DNA of 64,000 nucleotides from G963667145 sp963676515 [NCBI: Candidatus Cloacimonadota bacterium] (GTDB taxonomy: Bacteria; Cloacimonadota; Cloacimonadia; G963667145), in contig OY781061.1 in assembly GCA_963676515.1 (NCBI GenBank), forward strand, positions 434,001-498,000. The letters are read 5' to 3'. The notes under the pieces are model-generated. The model worked only from the letters and a program-made list of their open reading frames with translations. It was not told where the DNA came from and made no database searches. Below are positions 1 to 9,723 of the stretch, one piece after another. The stretch's first letter is position 1; each line of letters begins with the position of its first letter. The position numbers were made by a program, and so were the translations under genes.

Positions 1-920
1 GCAAGAAAAATTTGGTGGAACACGGATTTCGCTTGCCTTGCTCTTTTGACAATCGCCCTTTGATGTTTACAGAGTTTGAGCAGAAAAACAAAAGAACGCT
101 TTTCGTGTCGGCGACGCCTGCTGATTACGAGTTGGAAAAAACTGACGGAGAGTTCACGGAGCAAGTGGTGCGACCCACAGGGCTACTCGACCCAGAAATC
201 GTCATCAGCCCGATAGGAAACCAAGTGGACGACTTATTGGAAAGGCTGAAAAAGGTTATCGCCAAGAATGATGTGGCTCTGGTGGCAACTCTCACCCAGA
301 AGATGAGCGAAGATTTGACCGATTACCTAAAAAACGCGGGCATAAAGGCTGCGTATATGCACAGCAAGACCAAAACCGCCGAACGAACCAATATCATCCG
401 CAGGCTGAGACTAAAGAAGATAGCCGTCATCGTGGGAGTCAACCTCTTACGAGAGGGGCTTGATATGCCCGAAGTTTCGCTAGTGGCTATCCTCGATGCC
501 GACAAGACAGGATTTCTACGCTCGAAGAGGGCTCTGATCCAGACCTCTGGTAGAGCTGCCAGAAACGCCAAAGGACTGGTAGTGTTTTATGCGGACAATA
601 TCAGCGACGCTATCGCCCAGACCATAGAAGAAACTCAAAGAAGAAGAGAAAAACAGATAGAGTACAACAAAAAGCACAACATCGTCCCCAAAACTATCGC
701 TAAGACGATGCAAGAGATACTGGACGCCACCAAGGTTGCTCAAGAGGTAGACGAGGCGAAGTCACCCACTATCAAAGAATATCTAGAGGTAAACTCTTGG
801 GAGTCAGCTCAAACGGTGCTCAAAAAAGAGATGTTGGCAGCAGCCAAGGCTTTGGATTTTGAAAAAGCCGCCGCTATCAAAGATAAACTATTGGAAATGG
901 GAATAGATCCGACAGAATAA
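1..920 (+). CDS. uvrB: UvrABC system protein B (UvrB), 5'-truncated by window edge
   Basis: This is the C-terminal part of the damage-verifying helicase subunit of nucleotide excision repair, which receives DNA from UvrA and recruits UvrC. The reading frame is open from the first bases, so the gene starts outside the window and about 305 codons are visible. Visible motifs are LVEHGFRLP...DNRP, the helicase motif V region VGVNLLREGLDMPEVSL, motif VI QTSGRAARN (most family members have QTIGRAARN), and a C-terminal UVR coiled-coil motif (about the last 40 residues, KALDFEKAAAIKDKLLEMG) that binds UvrC. It converges on the PcrA-like helicase with only 17 bases between the stops, so there is no room for a conventional terminator. 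No full uvrA or uvrC is seen in the window. Confidence 0.96.
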   Translation, partial: KKNLVEHGFRLPCSFDNRPLMFTEFEQKNKRTLFVSATPADYELEKTDGEFTEQVVRPTGLLDPEIVISPIGNQVDDLLERLKKVIAKNDVALVATLTQKMSEDLTDYLKNAGIKAAYMHSKTKTAERTNIIRRLRLKKIAVIVGVNLLREGLDMPEVSLVAILDADKTGFLRSKRALIQTSGRAARNAKGLVVFYADNISDAIAQTIEETQRRREKQIEYNKKHNIVPKTIAKTMQEILDATKVAQEVDEAKSPTIKEYLEVNSWESAQTVLKKEMLAAAKALDFEKAAAIKDKLLEMGIDPTE

Positions 921-937
921 GATGCAAGACAAGAGCC

Positions 938-3091
938 TTACATCCTCTCGACAAATGTTCCTACGATTTTTTTCAGCTCACCATTATTGAAAGAGATTGT
1001 CAATTTTGCATCTTTCCCCGAGCCACTGACTTCCAAAATCTGACCTTGCCCGAACTTCTTGTGGAAGACGACATCTTTGACCCGATAAAAAGCTTTTTTG
1101 CCCACGCTCACGATGCGAGGCGAACTTTTCCGCTCTTTCTCTTCGTACTTTTTGCCAAACACAAAAGATTGCTTTTTGAGGCTGCTTTTATATAACTTCT
1201 TATCAAATTCGTCCAAAAATCGGCTCTTGTCCGTAATCTCCGTCTTAAATCCGCTAGAAGCGAATTTCCGCCTTTCACGGCAATAAGTAAACAATAGGCT
1301 CTTCTTGGCTCTGGTGATAGCCACATAGAGCAGGCGTCTTTCTTCTTGCAAACCAGAAGGCTCTGCCATAGATAATTGGTGTGGCAAAATGCCCTCTTCG
1401 ACACCCAAGATGAAAACATTCTCAAACTCCAAACCTTTGGAGTTGTGGATAGTCATCATCTGTATCTTACCTTTCTCGTCTTGGTCGTCGTCCACAGAAG
1501 ATTGCAAACTAATGCTCTCCAAAAAATCGCTCAGAAGTGGATACACGCCTTGCATTTTATGGAAATTTTCGCAAAAAGTTTCTGTCATCAACAAAAATTC
1601 GTTGATGTTCTCACCCTTGGACATACTTGTGTCCGTCTCTTTCCTCTCGTAAAAATCTATCAACTTGATATCGGAGACTATCTCTTCCACCAAAGCCAAA
1701 GGAGAAATCACCTCAGAATCTTCTTTCCAGCCACGCATCTTGCTAGCTAACGCCAACATAGCTTGCCAAGAAGAAGCGGTAACTGGTGCTTGATCTTCTG
1801 CAGTTAGCTCCAAAAAAGTTTTGCCAGTTTCATGGAGATAGCCCATCATCTTATTCGTGCTCACAGAGCCAATGCCTCTGATAGGGACATTGATAATCCT
1901 CTGCAAGCTATAGAGGTCGCTAGGATTGTACAAAAATTTTAGGTAAGCGATAATATCTTTTATCTCCATCCGAGCAAAAAACTCCGTGCCGCCTCGGACC
2001 ACATAAGGAATTTTTTTCTCAATTAGCACATTTTCCAAAATCCTCGACTGCGAGTTGATCCGATACAAGATAGCGGTGTTTTGGTAGTCAGCAATTTTTT
2101 TTATCTCTTTGATGATAAACTTGGCTTCCATATACTCATCCGTCAGTGCTTTCATCGATGGGAGATTTCCCGTAAATCCTTCTTGGGCAAAAAGTTGCTT
2201 CTCGTGCCGTTGTGGATTATTTTTGATCAGGCAGTTCGCCAAATCCAAAATCTGCTGAGTGGAGCGATAGTTTTGCTCCAACTTGACAATCTTGACTGGT
2301 GCGAAATCTTTTTCAAAATTGAAAAGATTGGTGAAATCTGCACCTCTCCAAGAGTAAATGGATTGGTCATCGTCCCCCACCACACAGATGTTTTGCTCTG
2401 CACCCCAGAGTTTTTTGAGCATCTCGTACTGAGCAAAATTGGTGTCTTGGAACTCGTCCACCATAATGTAGCGAAACTTCCGACGATATTTATCTCTAAT
2501 CGATTTGTTCTCTTTGAGCAGTTGCACAGTCTTCATCAATAAATCGTCAAAATCTAGCGAATTGTTTTCTTCCAAAAAAGCTTGATACCTTTTGTATAAG
2601 CTCGCTGTAGTCCGAGTGTAAAGGGAATCTTCGTTGCATTTGGCGTATCCATCTGGAGAGACTAACTTGCTTTTATGATTGGAGATAGCAGACAGCATCT
2701 TGACATGAGAGAATTTCCGTGGATCTACGCCGAGTTTTTTCACGATGCTCTTGGCTATGCCTTTTTGATCTTTGCTATCGGCGATGGTAAAATTGCTTTG
2801 CACGCCTATCTTATCGCCATCTATCCGCAATATCCGAGCACATATAGAGTGAAATGTACCCACCCAAGACCAAGACAATTCACCATTGTCCTCTCGCAAC
2901 CTTTCTTTTAGCTCCGAAGCCGCCTTATTGGTAAAGGTAACAATCAAAATATTTTGTGGATCTACTCCGCTGGCGGCTATATTGCCAGCCCTAGCTGTGA
3001 TACACCTCGTCTTGCCACTGCCAGCTCCAGCTATCACCAATAGATTTTGCTCTATGGTGTTTACAATCTCTTTTTGCCTATCATTTAGCAT
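938..3091 (-). CDS. ATP-dependent DNA helicase, UvrD/PcrA family (SF1A)
   Basis: This is a 717-residue 3'-5' DNA helicase used in repair and replication-fork rescue. All SF1A motifs are present in order: Walker A AGAGSGKT near residue 24, DEFQDT (motif II) near 212, GDDDQSIYSWRG (III) near 238, LEQNYRST (IV) near 273, HNSKGLEFENVF (V) near 550 and ERRLLYVAITRAKK (VI) near 583. The last 45 residues (VFHKKFGQGQILEV...) form the Tudor-like tail of PcrA/UvrD that binds RNA polymerase, which favours PcrA/UvrD over Rep. The length fits PcrA. The ATG start has a GGGG Shine-Dalgarno about 8 bases upstream. It converges on uvrB, so two repair genes face each other. Confidence 0.95.
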   Translation of the reverse strand: MLNDRQKEIVNTIEQNLLVIAGAGSGKTRCITARAGNIAASGVDPQNILIVTFTNKAASELKERLREDNGELSWSWVGTFHSICARILRIDGDKIGVQSNFTIADSKDQKGIAKSIVKKLGVDPRKFSHVKMLSAISNHKSKLVSPDGYAKCNEDSLYTRTTASLYKRYQAFLEENNSLDFDDLLMKTVQLLKENKSIRDKYRRKFRYIMVDEFQDTNFAQYEMLKKLWGAEQNICVVGDDDQSIYSWRGADFTNLFNFEKDFAPVKIVKLEQNYRSTQQILDLANCLIKNNPQRHEKQLFAQEGFTGNLPSMKALTDEYMEAKFIIKEIKKIADYQNTAILYRINSQSRILENVLIEKKIPYVVRGGTEFFARMEIKDIIAYLKFLYNPSDLYSLQRIINVPIRGIGSVSTNKMMGYLHETGKTFLELTAEDQAPVTASSWQAMLALASKMRGWKEDSEVISPLALVEEIVSDIKLIDFYERKETDTSMSKGENINEFLLMTETFCENFHKMQGVYPLLSDFLESISLQSSVDDDQDEKGKIQMMTIHNSKGLEFENVFILGVEEGILPHQLSMAEPSGLQEERRLLYVAITRAKKSLLFTYCRERRKFASSGFKTEITDKSRFLDEFDKKLYKSSLKKQSFVFGKKYEEKERKSSPRIVSVGKKAFYRVKDVVFHKKFGQGQILEVSGSGKDAKLTISFNNGELKKIVGTFVERM

Positions 3092-3165
3092 TAAAAAAAC
3101 CCCTTGTTTCCAAAAAAAATACTACTCTAAGGAAAGGGAAAGAGTTAAACTGTCAAGCTTTGTTT

Positions 3166-4026
3166 CTAAAAGCGATACATTATCATCGAAGTTATGGAGT
3201 TTGTCGTTGCCTTTTGCGTAATGGGAGAGTTCAGGACATCTTCCAAGTAGTATTCTCTGCTAAAGCTCAGCATAAACATCCAATTTTGGTTAATTATCAA
3301 ATTGGTAGAGAGCGAATAAGAAAAGCTGTGTAGCCCACCATTTGCAGCAAAGATGGGTTTGCCTTCTTTGTCATAATAGCTGAAATACGCTTTGGCAAAG
3401 TTATCGTCCATCATCGACAAATTCAGTTGCCCTTTTAGCCCCAAAAAGCAAGGCTTGATCATTATCGGGAAGCCTGGCGTTTCCAGCACCAACTCCAAAA
3501 AATGAGCATCCAGAGATTCATCTTTGATAGGAGGATGAATCATCTTTACAGGAAAATAGGTGTAGTCGGCTCTTATGAAATAAGCTCCTACCCCCACATT
3601 ATAGTTCGCATTGTTTATTACGCCCGGCTTGTAGCCATCGCTGTCTTTGTCTCCATTGCGTTTGCTGCCAACAAACACAGCTATATATGTCTCTAGTGCT
3701 CCATCCAAGAAGTTATATCTGCTCTCTACACCTAAACCGCTGGTTCCTATTCCCCAACCTTCTTGCTCGTATTCAGCACTTATTATGGGAAAACAGGAGT
3801 AGTTGTTTCTATCTTCTCCTAAGCTACGCCCATAGGAAGCAAGGATTCCACCCACAAAATGCCAACCATATTCTTTCTTGCGCTTTTCCTTAATTTTTAC
3901 CACTTCTTTGTTCTTCCTGTCCACCACCATCATCGGAGGCTCAGGTTTTTTTGCCACATTTAAATCTTCGGCAGATAAATCTGCAAACAGAAAAAGCAAA
4001 CACGCTAAAATCAAATAGTTTCTCAT
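3166..4026 (-). CDS. MipA/OmpV-like outer membrane beta-barrel protein
   Basis: This is a 286-residue exported protein. A signal peptide (MRNYLILACLLFLFADLSA) is followed by a short charged linker (about 20 residues rich in K and E) and a region of alternating amphipathic strands such as GWHFVGGILASYGRSLGED and GWGIGTSGLGVESRYNF. It ends in YRF, the aromatic C-terminus recognised by the BAM machinery. The pattern resembles MipA/OmpV, but this is inferred from strand pattern and C-terminus, not from a strong motif. The start at 4026 is chosen over the longer frame because GGGAGAG lies just upstream and the signal peptide begins here. It starts 1 base after the RND pump stop, so the two are probably translationally coupled and it may act with the pump at the outer membrane. 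Confidence 0.6.
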   Translation of the reverse strand: MRNYLILACLLFLFADLSAEDLNVAKKPEPPMMVVDRKNKEVVKIKEKRKKEYGWHFVGGILASYGRSLGEDRNNYSCFPIISAEYEQEGWGIGTSGLGVESRYNFLDGALETYIAVFVGSKRNGDKDSDGYKPGVINNANYNVGVGAYFIRADYTYFPVKMIHPPIKDESLDAHFLELVLETPGFPIMIKPCFLGLKGQLNLSMMDDNFAKAYFSYYDKEGKPIFAANGGLHSFSYSLSTNLIINQNWMFMLSFSREYYLEDVLNSPITQKATTNSITSMIMYRF

Positions 4027-4027
4027 T

Positions 4028-7000
4028 TTACTCTCCCATCCTCTGCAGAGCTTCACTTAGGGTAATATGCTCCTGAAATCTGGTAATCTTTAGATATCCA
4101 AAAATAGAGTCCACGATGGAGTACATACAAGGCAAAACGAGCAGAGTAAGCAGAGTAGCAAAGGCTAAGCCAAAAGCCATCGTGACTGCGATAGGTTTCC
4201 AATCGGCACTGGCACTACTGGTAGAGAGTATCATCGGTAAGAAGCCAGCTATGGTGGTAAATGTAGTCAAGAAAATCGGTCTCAACCTTATCTTGCCCGC
4301 TTCTATCAGGGAGCTCCACCTATCATGCCCCTCTTCCCGCAGGCGATTGACAAAATCCACTAAGACCAGCGAGTCATTCACCACCACCCCCGCCAAACCA
4401 ACCACACCAATGAAAGTCGGCAATGAGAAGGGCAAATTGGTGATGACCAACCCTAATATCACTCCAATAAAGGCGAAAAGCAAAGACATCATCACCAAGA
4501 AAGGCTGCACATAGCTTTTGAACTGCCAAGCCAAAATGGTGTAGATAATGATAATCGCTACGATGAAAGCCAAAATCAAAGAGTCATAAGACTCTTTTTG
4601 CCTTTCTGCCATTCCTCCAAACTCCAGAGAATAACCCGGGAATTTACTGGAAAAGTCGGACAAAATACCTTTCTCTCCCGTCAATTTATTGCCAGTGAGT
4701 TTAGCCGTGACCTCAGAGGGCAATCTCTCTAATTTCTTGCCGTCTTTTTCGTACGATCCACAGCTAGCGTTAATCGTTACGATTCTGTCCCCATTGCGAT
4801 GTTTGATCTGTCCGATGCCCAAGTTGATCTTGAACTCGGCTAATGAGCGAAGAGGGATTAAATCTCCAGATGAGCTAAGAAGTTTGAAATCTTTCAACTT
4901 CTCCAAGTTGTCAATCTTGTCTGGATCTAAACGGAGCGTGATGTCACAGTCGTCCACCTCTTCACCGCGATAGGTGCTAATGTCGCGACCATTGACCGCT
5001 GTCCAAACGGCAGAAGATATGTCGCTTACCGTAAATCCATTCTCAGCCAGTTTGTTGTGATAAGGAAATATCTCTACCTGCTTTTTGGTAAAATCTAAGT
5101 CGTCTTTGGTATCTTCCACTCCGGGGATGCCTTCCAAGACAGTCTGGACATATTCGGAAATAGCAGCGAGTTTTTGCAAGTCGTCACCCACGATACGCAA
5201 GGAGACATCATCTCCTACAGGTGGTCCATCGGAACTTTCACCGAACTCTACGAACACCACCTCGGGGATGGTTTTCAGGTATTCCCTGATAGAGCCTTTT
5301 ATCTGGCTTTGCTCATATTGAGCATCGTCTGGATCTGGCAAATCTATGTTGATGGTAGCATAGTAGGTGCGAATAGTGGAGCGATGATTTTCCGTTATCA
5401 TGCCTACATAGCTCACCACCGAGAGGACATCTTCTTTTTGCGGCATATTTTTGAGGATATACTTCTCAATTTTGCCACTAATCTCTTCGGTGTCGTCCAA
5501 AGATGTGCCGATAGGGGTTTTGAATGTCAAAACCATCGTGGTAGATGGACTGCTGGGGAAAAACTGCGACTTTACAACTCCGCCCAACAAAAGCCAAAAG
5601 CTGATAATCAAAAGCAGAAAGACGCTTCCGATGACCTTAAAACGATGTCGGAGAAATTTTATTATTATCCGGTGATAAACTTCCACCATCTTGTCATGAA
5701 TTTTATGTGGTTTTTTGACCGTTATTTGCTTGCTAAAGTCAGCCAAGTGACTGGGTAAGATCATCAAGCACTCGATCAGGGAGCAGAAGAGGGCGATAGA
5801 TACCACAATCGGGAATGTACTCAAAAACTTGCCCATCATCCCTTTCATCATCAGCATCGGCAAAAAAGCAGCGGCTGTAGTAGCTACAGCTGCCATCACG
5901 GGATAAGTCACCTCATTGGCTCCATCTATAGCTGCTTGCTCTGGACTTTTGCCCATCTCCATATGGCGGTGGACATTCTCTATGACCACGATCGCATCGT
6001 CCACGATCATACCCAATACAAGGATTAAAGCAAACAAGGACAGGTTGTTCATCGATATGTCGGAAGTATACATTATGAAAAAACAAAGTAGAAAGGAGAA
6101 AGGTATTCCCAAGCCTGCAAACAAGGCGTTTTTCCAGCCTAAGAAAAGCAAAAGAGTGAAGAACACCAAGATGATACCCAAGGCTGTCGAAGTGCCCAAA
6201 GTTTTAATGTTAGCCTCCACATCTTTGGAGTCGTCGTTATTGATGGTAACCTCTACGCCTGGATTATTTTTTTCAAACTCACTGGTCAACTGGTGGATGT
6301 CTTTCATTACTGTGATGATGTTGCCGGTAGCTTTCTTAAACACTTGGAAAAAGACAGAGCTTTTGCCATCCAAACGGGTGACCACATCCAGATCATCGAA
6401 GCCATAATAAACATCGGCTATATCTCCCAGCCTGATAGACCTGCCACGGTCGTCTGTTTTGACTATTTGCTGTTTGATCTCGGCGACTGTGCGATACTCG
6501 CCCACCGTCCTGAGGGATCTCTCCGAGCTGCCGAAATCGACATCTCCTCCTGGGGAGTTTAGATTACGATAAGTGATGGCACTCGTAATACTGGCTAGAG
6601 ACAGACCGTAGGCAGAGAGTTTATCGGGGTCTACATCGATGAACACCTTATCTTCCCTATCTCCATATTGCTCCACTTTGGAAACATTGTTGACTTTCTT
6701 CAGTTTATCCTTCAAATCTTCTGCCAGAGAGTTGGTCGTCTTGTCCTGATAGGGCGAAGCCATCGAGACATTACAGATGTCGTTTACTTCACGCATCTTC
6801 AGGCGAATAACTATCGGATCGTTAGCATCTTCGGGTAAATCGGTAACTTTGTTAACAGCTTCGTTGATCTCATCCCAAGCATCATCGGTGTTTACATCGG
6901 TCTCAAAAGTAACCATACTCACCACATAACCTGTCTGAATAGTGGTAGTAACATAGTCAACCCCATCTACATCGATGATCTCATCTTCTAGTTTCTCGGC

Positions 7001-7189
7001 AACCAATGTCTCCATATCAGCTGGGGACACACCTGGGTAAGAGATAACAATATAAGCACGACCAAAGTCTACAGGTGGAGCATCCTCTTTGGGAATCACG
7101 ACCATCGCAAAAATCCCGATCACAAAAGCCAATATCATCAGCAAGTTTATCAAGACGGAGTTTCTTACAGAAAACTTAGCAATAGACAT
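4028..7189 (-). CDS. RND efflux transporter inner-membrane pump (HAE1/AcrB type)
   Basis: This 1053-residue proton-driven export pump would form a trimer in the inner membrane and connect to the adaptor and TolC-like channel encoded just upstream. TM1 is at residues 10-32, followed by the porter domain (VISYPGVSPADMETLVAEKLED) and helices TM2-6. The GMIVDDAIVVIENV stretch in TM4 keeps the paired aspartates needed for proton relay. A second porter domain and TM7-12 (GVVGLAGVVVNDSLVLVDFVN) follow. The length is typical. The conserved DD pair and lack of a metal-binding signature favour a drug or lipid-type substrate over CusA-like metal efflux, but the substrate cannot be read from sequence. 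Three bases separate it from the adaptor gene. Confidence 0.95.
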   Translation of the reverse strand: MSIAKFSVRNSVLINLLMILAFVIGIFAMVVIPKEDAPPVDFGRAYIVISYPGVSPADMETLVAEKLEDEIIDVDGVDYVTTTIQTGYVVSMVTFETDVNTDDAWDEINEAVNKVTDLPEDANDPIVIRLKMREVNDICNVSMASPYQDKTTNSLAEDLKDKLKKVNNVSKVEQYGDREDKVFIDVDPDKLSAYGLSLASITSAITYRNLNSPGGDVDFGSSERSLRTVGEYRTVAEIKQQIVKTDDRGRSIRLGDIADVYYGFDDLDVVTRLDGKSSVFFQVFKKATGNIITVMKDIHQLTSEFEKNNPGVEVTINNDDSKDVEANIKTLGTSTALGIILVFFTLLLFLGWKNALFAGLGIPFSFLLCFFIMYTSDISMNNLSLFALILVLGMIVDDAIVVIENVHRHMEMGKSPEQAAIDGANEVTYPVMAAVATTAAAFLPMLMMKGMMGKFLSTFPIVVSIALFCSLIECLMILPSHLADFSKQITVKKPHKIHDKMVEVYHRIIIKFLRHRFKVIGSVFLLLIISFWLLLGGVVKSQFFPSSPSTTMVLTFKTPIGTSLDDTEEISGKIEKYILKNMPQKEDVLSVVSYVGMITENHRSTIRTYYATINIDLPDPDDAQYEQSQIKGSIREYLKTIPEVVFVEFGESSDGPPVGDDVSLRIVGDDLQKLAAISEYVQTVLEGIPGVEDTKDDLDFTKKQVEIFPYHNKLAENGFTVSDISSAVWTAVNGRDISTYRGEEVDDCDITLRLDPDKIDNLEKLKDFKLLSSSGDLIPLRSLAEFKINLGIGQIKHRNGDRIVTINASCGSYEKDGKKLERLPSEVTAKLTGNKLTGEKGILSDFSSKFPGYSLEFGGMAERQKESYDSLILAFIVAIIIIYTILAWQFKSYVQPFLVMMSLLFAFIGVILGLVITNLPFSLPTFIGVVGLAGVVVNDSLVLVDFVNRLREEGHDRWSSLIEAGKIRLRPIFLTTFTTIAGFLPMILSTSSASADWKPIAVTMAFGLAFATLLTLLVLPCMYSIVDSIFGYLKITRFQEHITLSEALQRMGE

Positions 7190-7192
7190 TTT

Positions 7193-8308
7193 TTATACCC
7201 CTTTTACTTCACTGTCGGTTTGGATAGCAGAAGAGTTGTAATATTTGGGATCTACCTCTTGTCCTTCGTCTATCTCATCCACTCCATCTATTACGATAAA
7301 ATCGCCATCTTTGAGGCTAGACTCTACGATAACCAGATTTCCCACCATTTTGATAAATACTACCTTCACTTTAGAAACCGTGTTATCTTTATTCAAGCGA
7401 AAAACATAGTAATCGTCATACTCTTGCAAAAGAGCGTCATAACTAATAGCCTTCACATTCTCGAAAATCCCCACAGCCACTTGAGCGGTCACAGTCATTC
7501 CCGGCAAAAGGTTCTCACCACCATCTAATTCTATCTTCACAGGGTAAACTGCACTGTTGTAAGCTGGGGCTTTACCCACTCCTTCCACAGTTCCAGCCAA
7601 TAACATTTCATTCCCATCAGGGCTCAAATCCACTCTTTGCCCTTTTTCCATCTTCAAAACGCTAGACTCTCCTACACCCGTATTGAGACAAAGCTTATTA
7701 TAGTTCACCACTTTACACACAAATTCGTTTGCACTCAGACTTTGCCCCTCTTCCACTGGCAGATCTGTGATATAACCGCTCACGGGAGCTTTCATCTGAG
7801 CATAATCGTAAGCAATTTTTGCAGAGGCAAAAGTGGCTTGCGTACTCGCATAATTTGCCACCATCCCTTGATGCTCCACTTCAGATATTTGCTTTGTTTT
7901 ATACAGCTCCTTACTAGCTTTAAGGTTGTTAGCTGCCACTGCCAAAAGAGCTTTAGCTTGTTCATAGTGGGCTTTTTTCACACTCGCATCAATATCGCCA
8001 ATGCTCTGCCCTTTTTCCACCCAATCACCGAGACTTTTGTGCAGCTTCCGCAGCTGTCCAGAAACCCCTGCCACCATCTCTACCTGAGCACGACCTGTCA
8101 GAGTTCCACTCACTTGGACATAATCCGGAACATCTTGTCTTTTGAACTCTTGTGCCAAAACCGTAATCAAGGTTTTCTTTTTTGAGCCGTTCTCCGCAGA
8201 AGTTTCTTTATCCGCACTTTTTGATTTCATCAGTAAAGCTACTACAGCTAGCAAAACCAGCAACGACACAAGTGATATTATCCAAATTTTCTTTTTTGTA
8301 AAATTCAT
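7193..8308 (-). CDS. RND efflux periplasmic adaptor (membrane fusion protein, HlyD/AcrA type)
   Basis: This is a 371-residue periplasmic adaptor that bridges the RND pump and the outer membrane channel. It has an N-terminal signal anchor (residues 6-27, IWIISLVSLLVLLAVVALL). A split biotinyl-lipoyl domain follows (GVSGQLRKLHKSLGDWVEKGQ near 80-100 and APVSGYITDLPVEEGQSL near 175-195), with a helical hairpin between the halves (about 110-165). Beta-barrel and membrane-proximal domains lie at the C-terminus (GMTVTAQVAVG...). There is no lipobox, so it is anchored by the uncleaved helix or released after cleavage. It lies between tolC and the pump, the usual order. Confidence 0.93.
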   Translation of the reverse strand: MNFTKKKIWIISLVSLLVLLAVVALLMKSKSADKETSAENGSKKKTLITVLAQEFKRQDVPDYVQVSGTLTGRAQVEMVAGVSGQLRKLHKSLGDWVEKGQSIGDIDASVKKAHYEQAKALLAVAANNLKASKELYKTKQISEVEHQGMVANYASTQATFASAKIAYDYAQMKAPVSGYITDLPVEEGQSLSANEFVCKVVNYNKLCLNTGVGESSVLKMEKGQRVDLSPDGNEMLLAGTVEGVGKAPAYNSAVYPVKIELDGGENLLPGMTVTAQVAVGIFENVKAISYDALLQEYDDYYVFRLNKDNTVSKVKVVFIKMVGNLVIVESSLKDGDFIVIDGVDEIDEGQEVDPKYYNSSAIQTDSEVKGV

Positions 8309-8332
8309 CTTCTCCTACTCTCCATTTTTCTT

Positions 8333-9652
8333 TTAAAATAGTTCTAATAATTTATCGTCGTTTTCTATTACCAACAATCTTTTTAAATCAGACTTGGCAG
8401 TGAAAAAGCTATTTTTAGCAGACACCAGATTGAGCTGAGATGTTTGATAAGAACTCAAAGCATCCAAATAATCGGCGGTAGACAACAACCCATTATCATA
8501 GCGAGCTTTATTTTGCTCGAACATCCCTTCGCCAGCTTCCAGACCAAATCCAGCAGCTGCCACCTGCTTAGCAGAACTCACAAAAGTATAGACCGCAGCT
8601 TTTATCTGCAACTTTATCTGCATCTGCGTTGTATAATTTTCTGCTTCCACTTTTCGCAACGCATAGCGAGCCTCTTGGTAGTCGAAAAAATTATCCATAA
8701 AAGGCAAAAAAGAGAGCGGCATGGACACAGACAAACTCAAGGTATTCCCTCCCGATTGATATTCGGTGGTATACTCTTTGCTCTTGGAATAAGAGTAAGA
8801 AGCCGAAACCGAAGGCAGAGGACTCAAAGCAGCCATCAATTTGCCTTTCTGAGCTATTTCCTTAGTCTCTTGCAAACTTTTCAAGGAGAGATTTCTTTGC
8901 TCACCAAAATCTACCACCTTTTGCACCAAGCTACTCAGATTATTCACATCCAACTTTTGCACTTTAGCGAAAATCTCTTGATAATCTTGCATCTCTATCT
9001 CTTTTAGCTCTATGCCTTGCTCGTCAATATGCAAAAAATCACAAAACTCGTTTTTGCTCTGCAAGTAAATATTTTGCTTGGTCAAAAGAGCCACCTCTTT
9101 GCTTTTCACTTCCGATTCCATAGTCAGCACATCTATCTGCGAGCGAGAGCCCGTCTTCTTTTTGATAATCGTCTGTTGCAAAGATTCAGTGCTACTTTTT
9201 AGGTCGTTTTGTGCTATCTCCAGCTCCCTTTGTGCCAAAAGCAAAGCAAAATATTTCGTCTCCGCAGCTGCCAAAGTTACAAACTCCTGCTCCTGATAAG
9301 CCAATCTTTTCATCTCTTGCGTGTTAGAGCTAATCTTATACGAGAGCCACTTGGACCCTTGAGCAAAAATCGGTTGAGACAAAGTAACACCATAAGATTC
9401 GTTTTCTGCCTCTCCGCCTGTGATTACACTGCCCTCGTCGATTTTAGTCCAACTGTAGGAACCGCTAGCAGTACCAAAAAGATTCACAAAGCTGCCCCAC
9501 GAAGCGTAAACTGAAGATTTATAACCAGCTTCTGCCGCCTGTAAACTGCTACTGTTCTCTATTGCCAATTGTTTTGCTTTTTCCAAATCCAAAACTTTGG
9601 CAGAAAGACCTGCAAACCCTATTAATAAAATCGTTAATAAGAAACTTCTCAT
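8333..9652 (-). CDS. TolC-family outer membrane efflux channel
   Basis: This 439-residue outer membrane factor forms the trimeric exit duct of the tripartite pump. The signal peptide is residues 1-18 (MRSFLLTILLIGFAGLSA), then comes the TolC-type start of the mature protein (LDLEKAKQLAIENSSSLQAAEAGYKSS). Two long helical repeats are separated by beta hairpins (YSWTKIDEG... and ASYSYSKSKEY...), and the second repeat ends with the typical DNGLLSTADYLDALSSYQTSQLNLVSAKNS region. The start has a GGGG-containing Shine-Dalgarno 8-9 bases upstream. It is the first gene after a 71-base gap that follows the flavodoxin-ferredoxin gene. That gap is the only place in this block where an internal promoter would fit. 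Confidence 0.94.
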   Translation of the reverse strand: MRSFLLTILLIGFAGLSAKVLDLEKAKQLAIENSSSLQAAEAGYKSSVYASWGSFVNLFGTASGSYSWTKIDEGSVITGGEAENESYGVTLSQPIFAQGSKWLSYKISSNTQEMKRLAYQEQEFVTLAAAETKYFALLLAQRELEIAQNDLKSSTESLQQTIIKKKTGSRSQIDVLTMESEVKSKEVALLTKQNIYLQSKNEFCDFLHIDEQGIELKEIEMQDYQEIFAKVQKLDVNNLSSLVQKVVDFGEQRNLSLKSLQETKEIAQKGKLMAALSPLPSVSASYSYSKSKEYTTEYQSGGNTLSLSVSMPLSFLPFMDNFFDYQEARYALRKVEAENYTTQMQIKLQIKAAVYTFVSSAKQVAAAGFGLEAGEGMFEQNKARYDNGLLSTADYLDALSSYQTSQLNLVSAKNSFFTAKSDLKRLLVIENDDKLLELF

Positions 9653-9723
9653 TTTTTTTATACCCCTTTTTTTAGCTTTAAACTCTAAACTCTGACTGTA
9701 AAGCGTGCTGTTTCCCTTAGATT

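Noticed and set aside
5174-5758. Open frame on the plus strand opposite the RND pump
   Set aside because: It lies wholly inside a conserved gene on the other strand and its translation has no recognisable domain.
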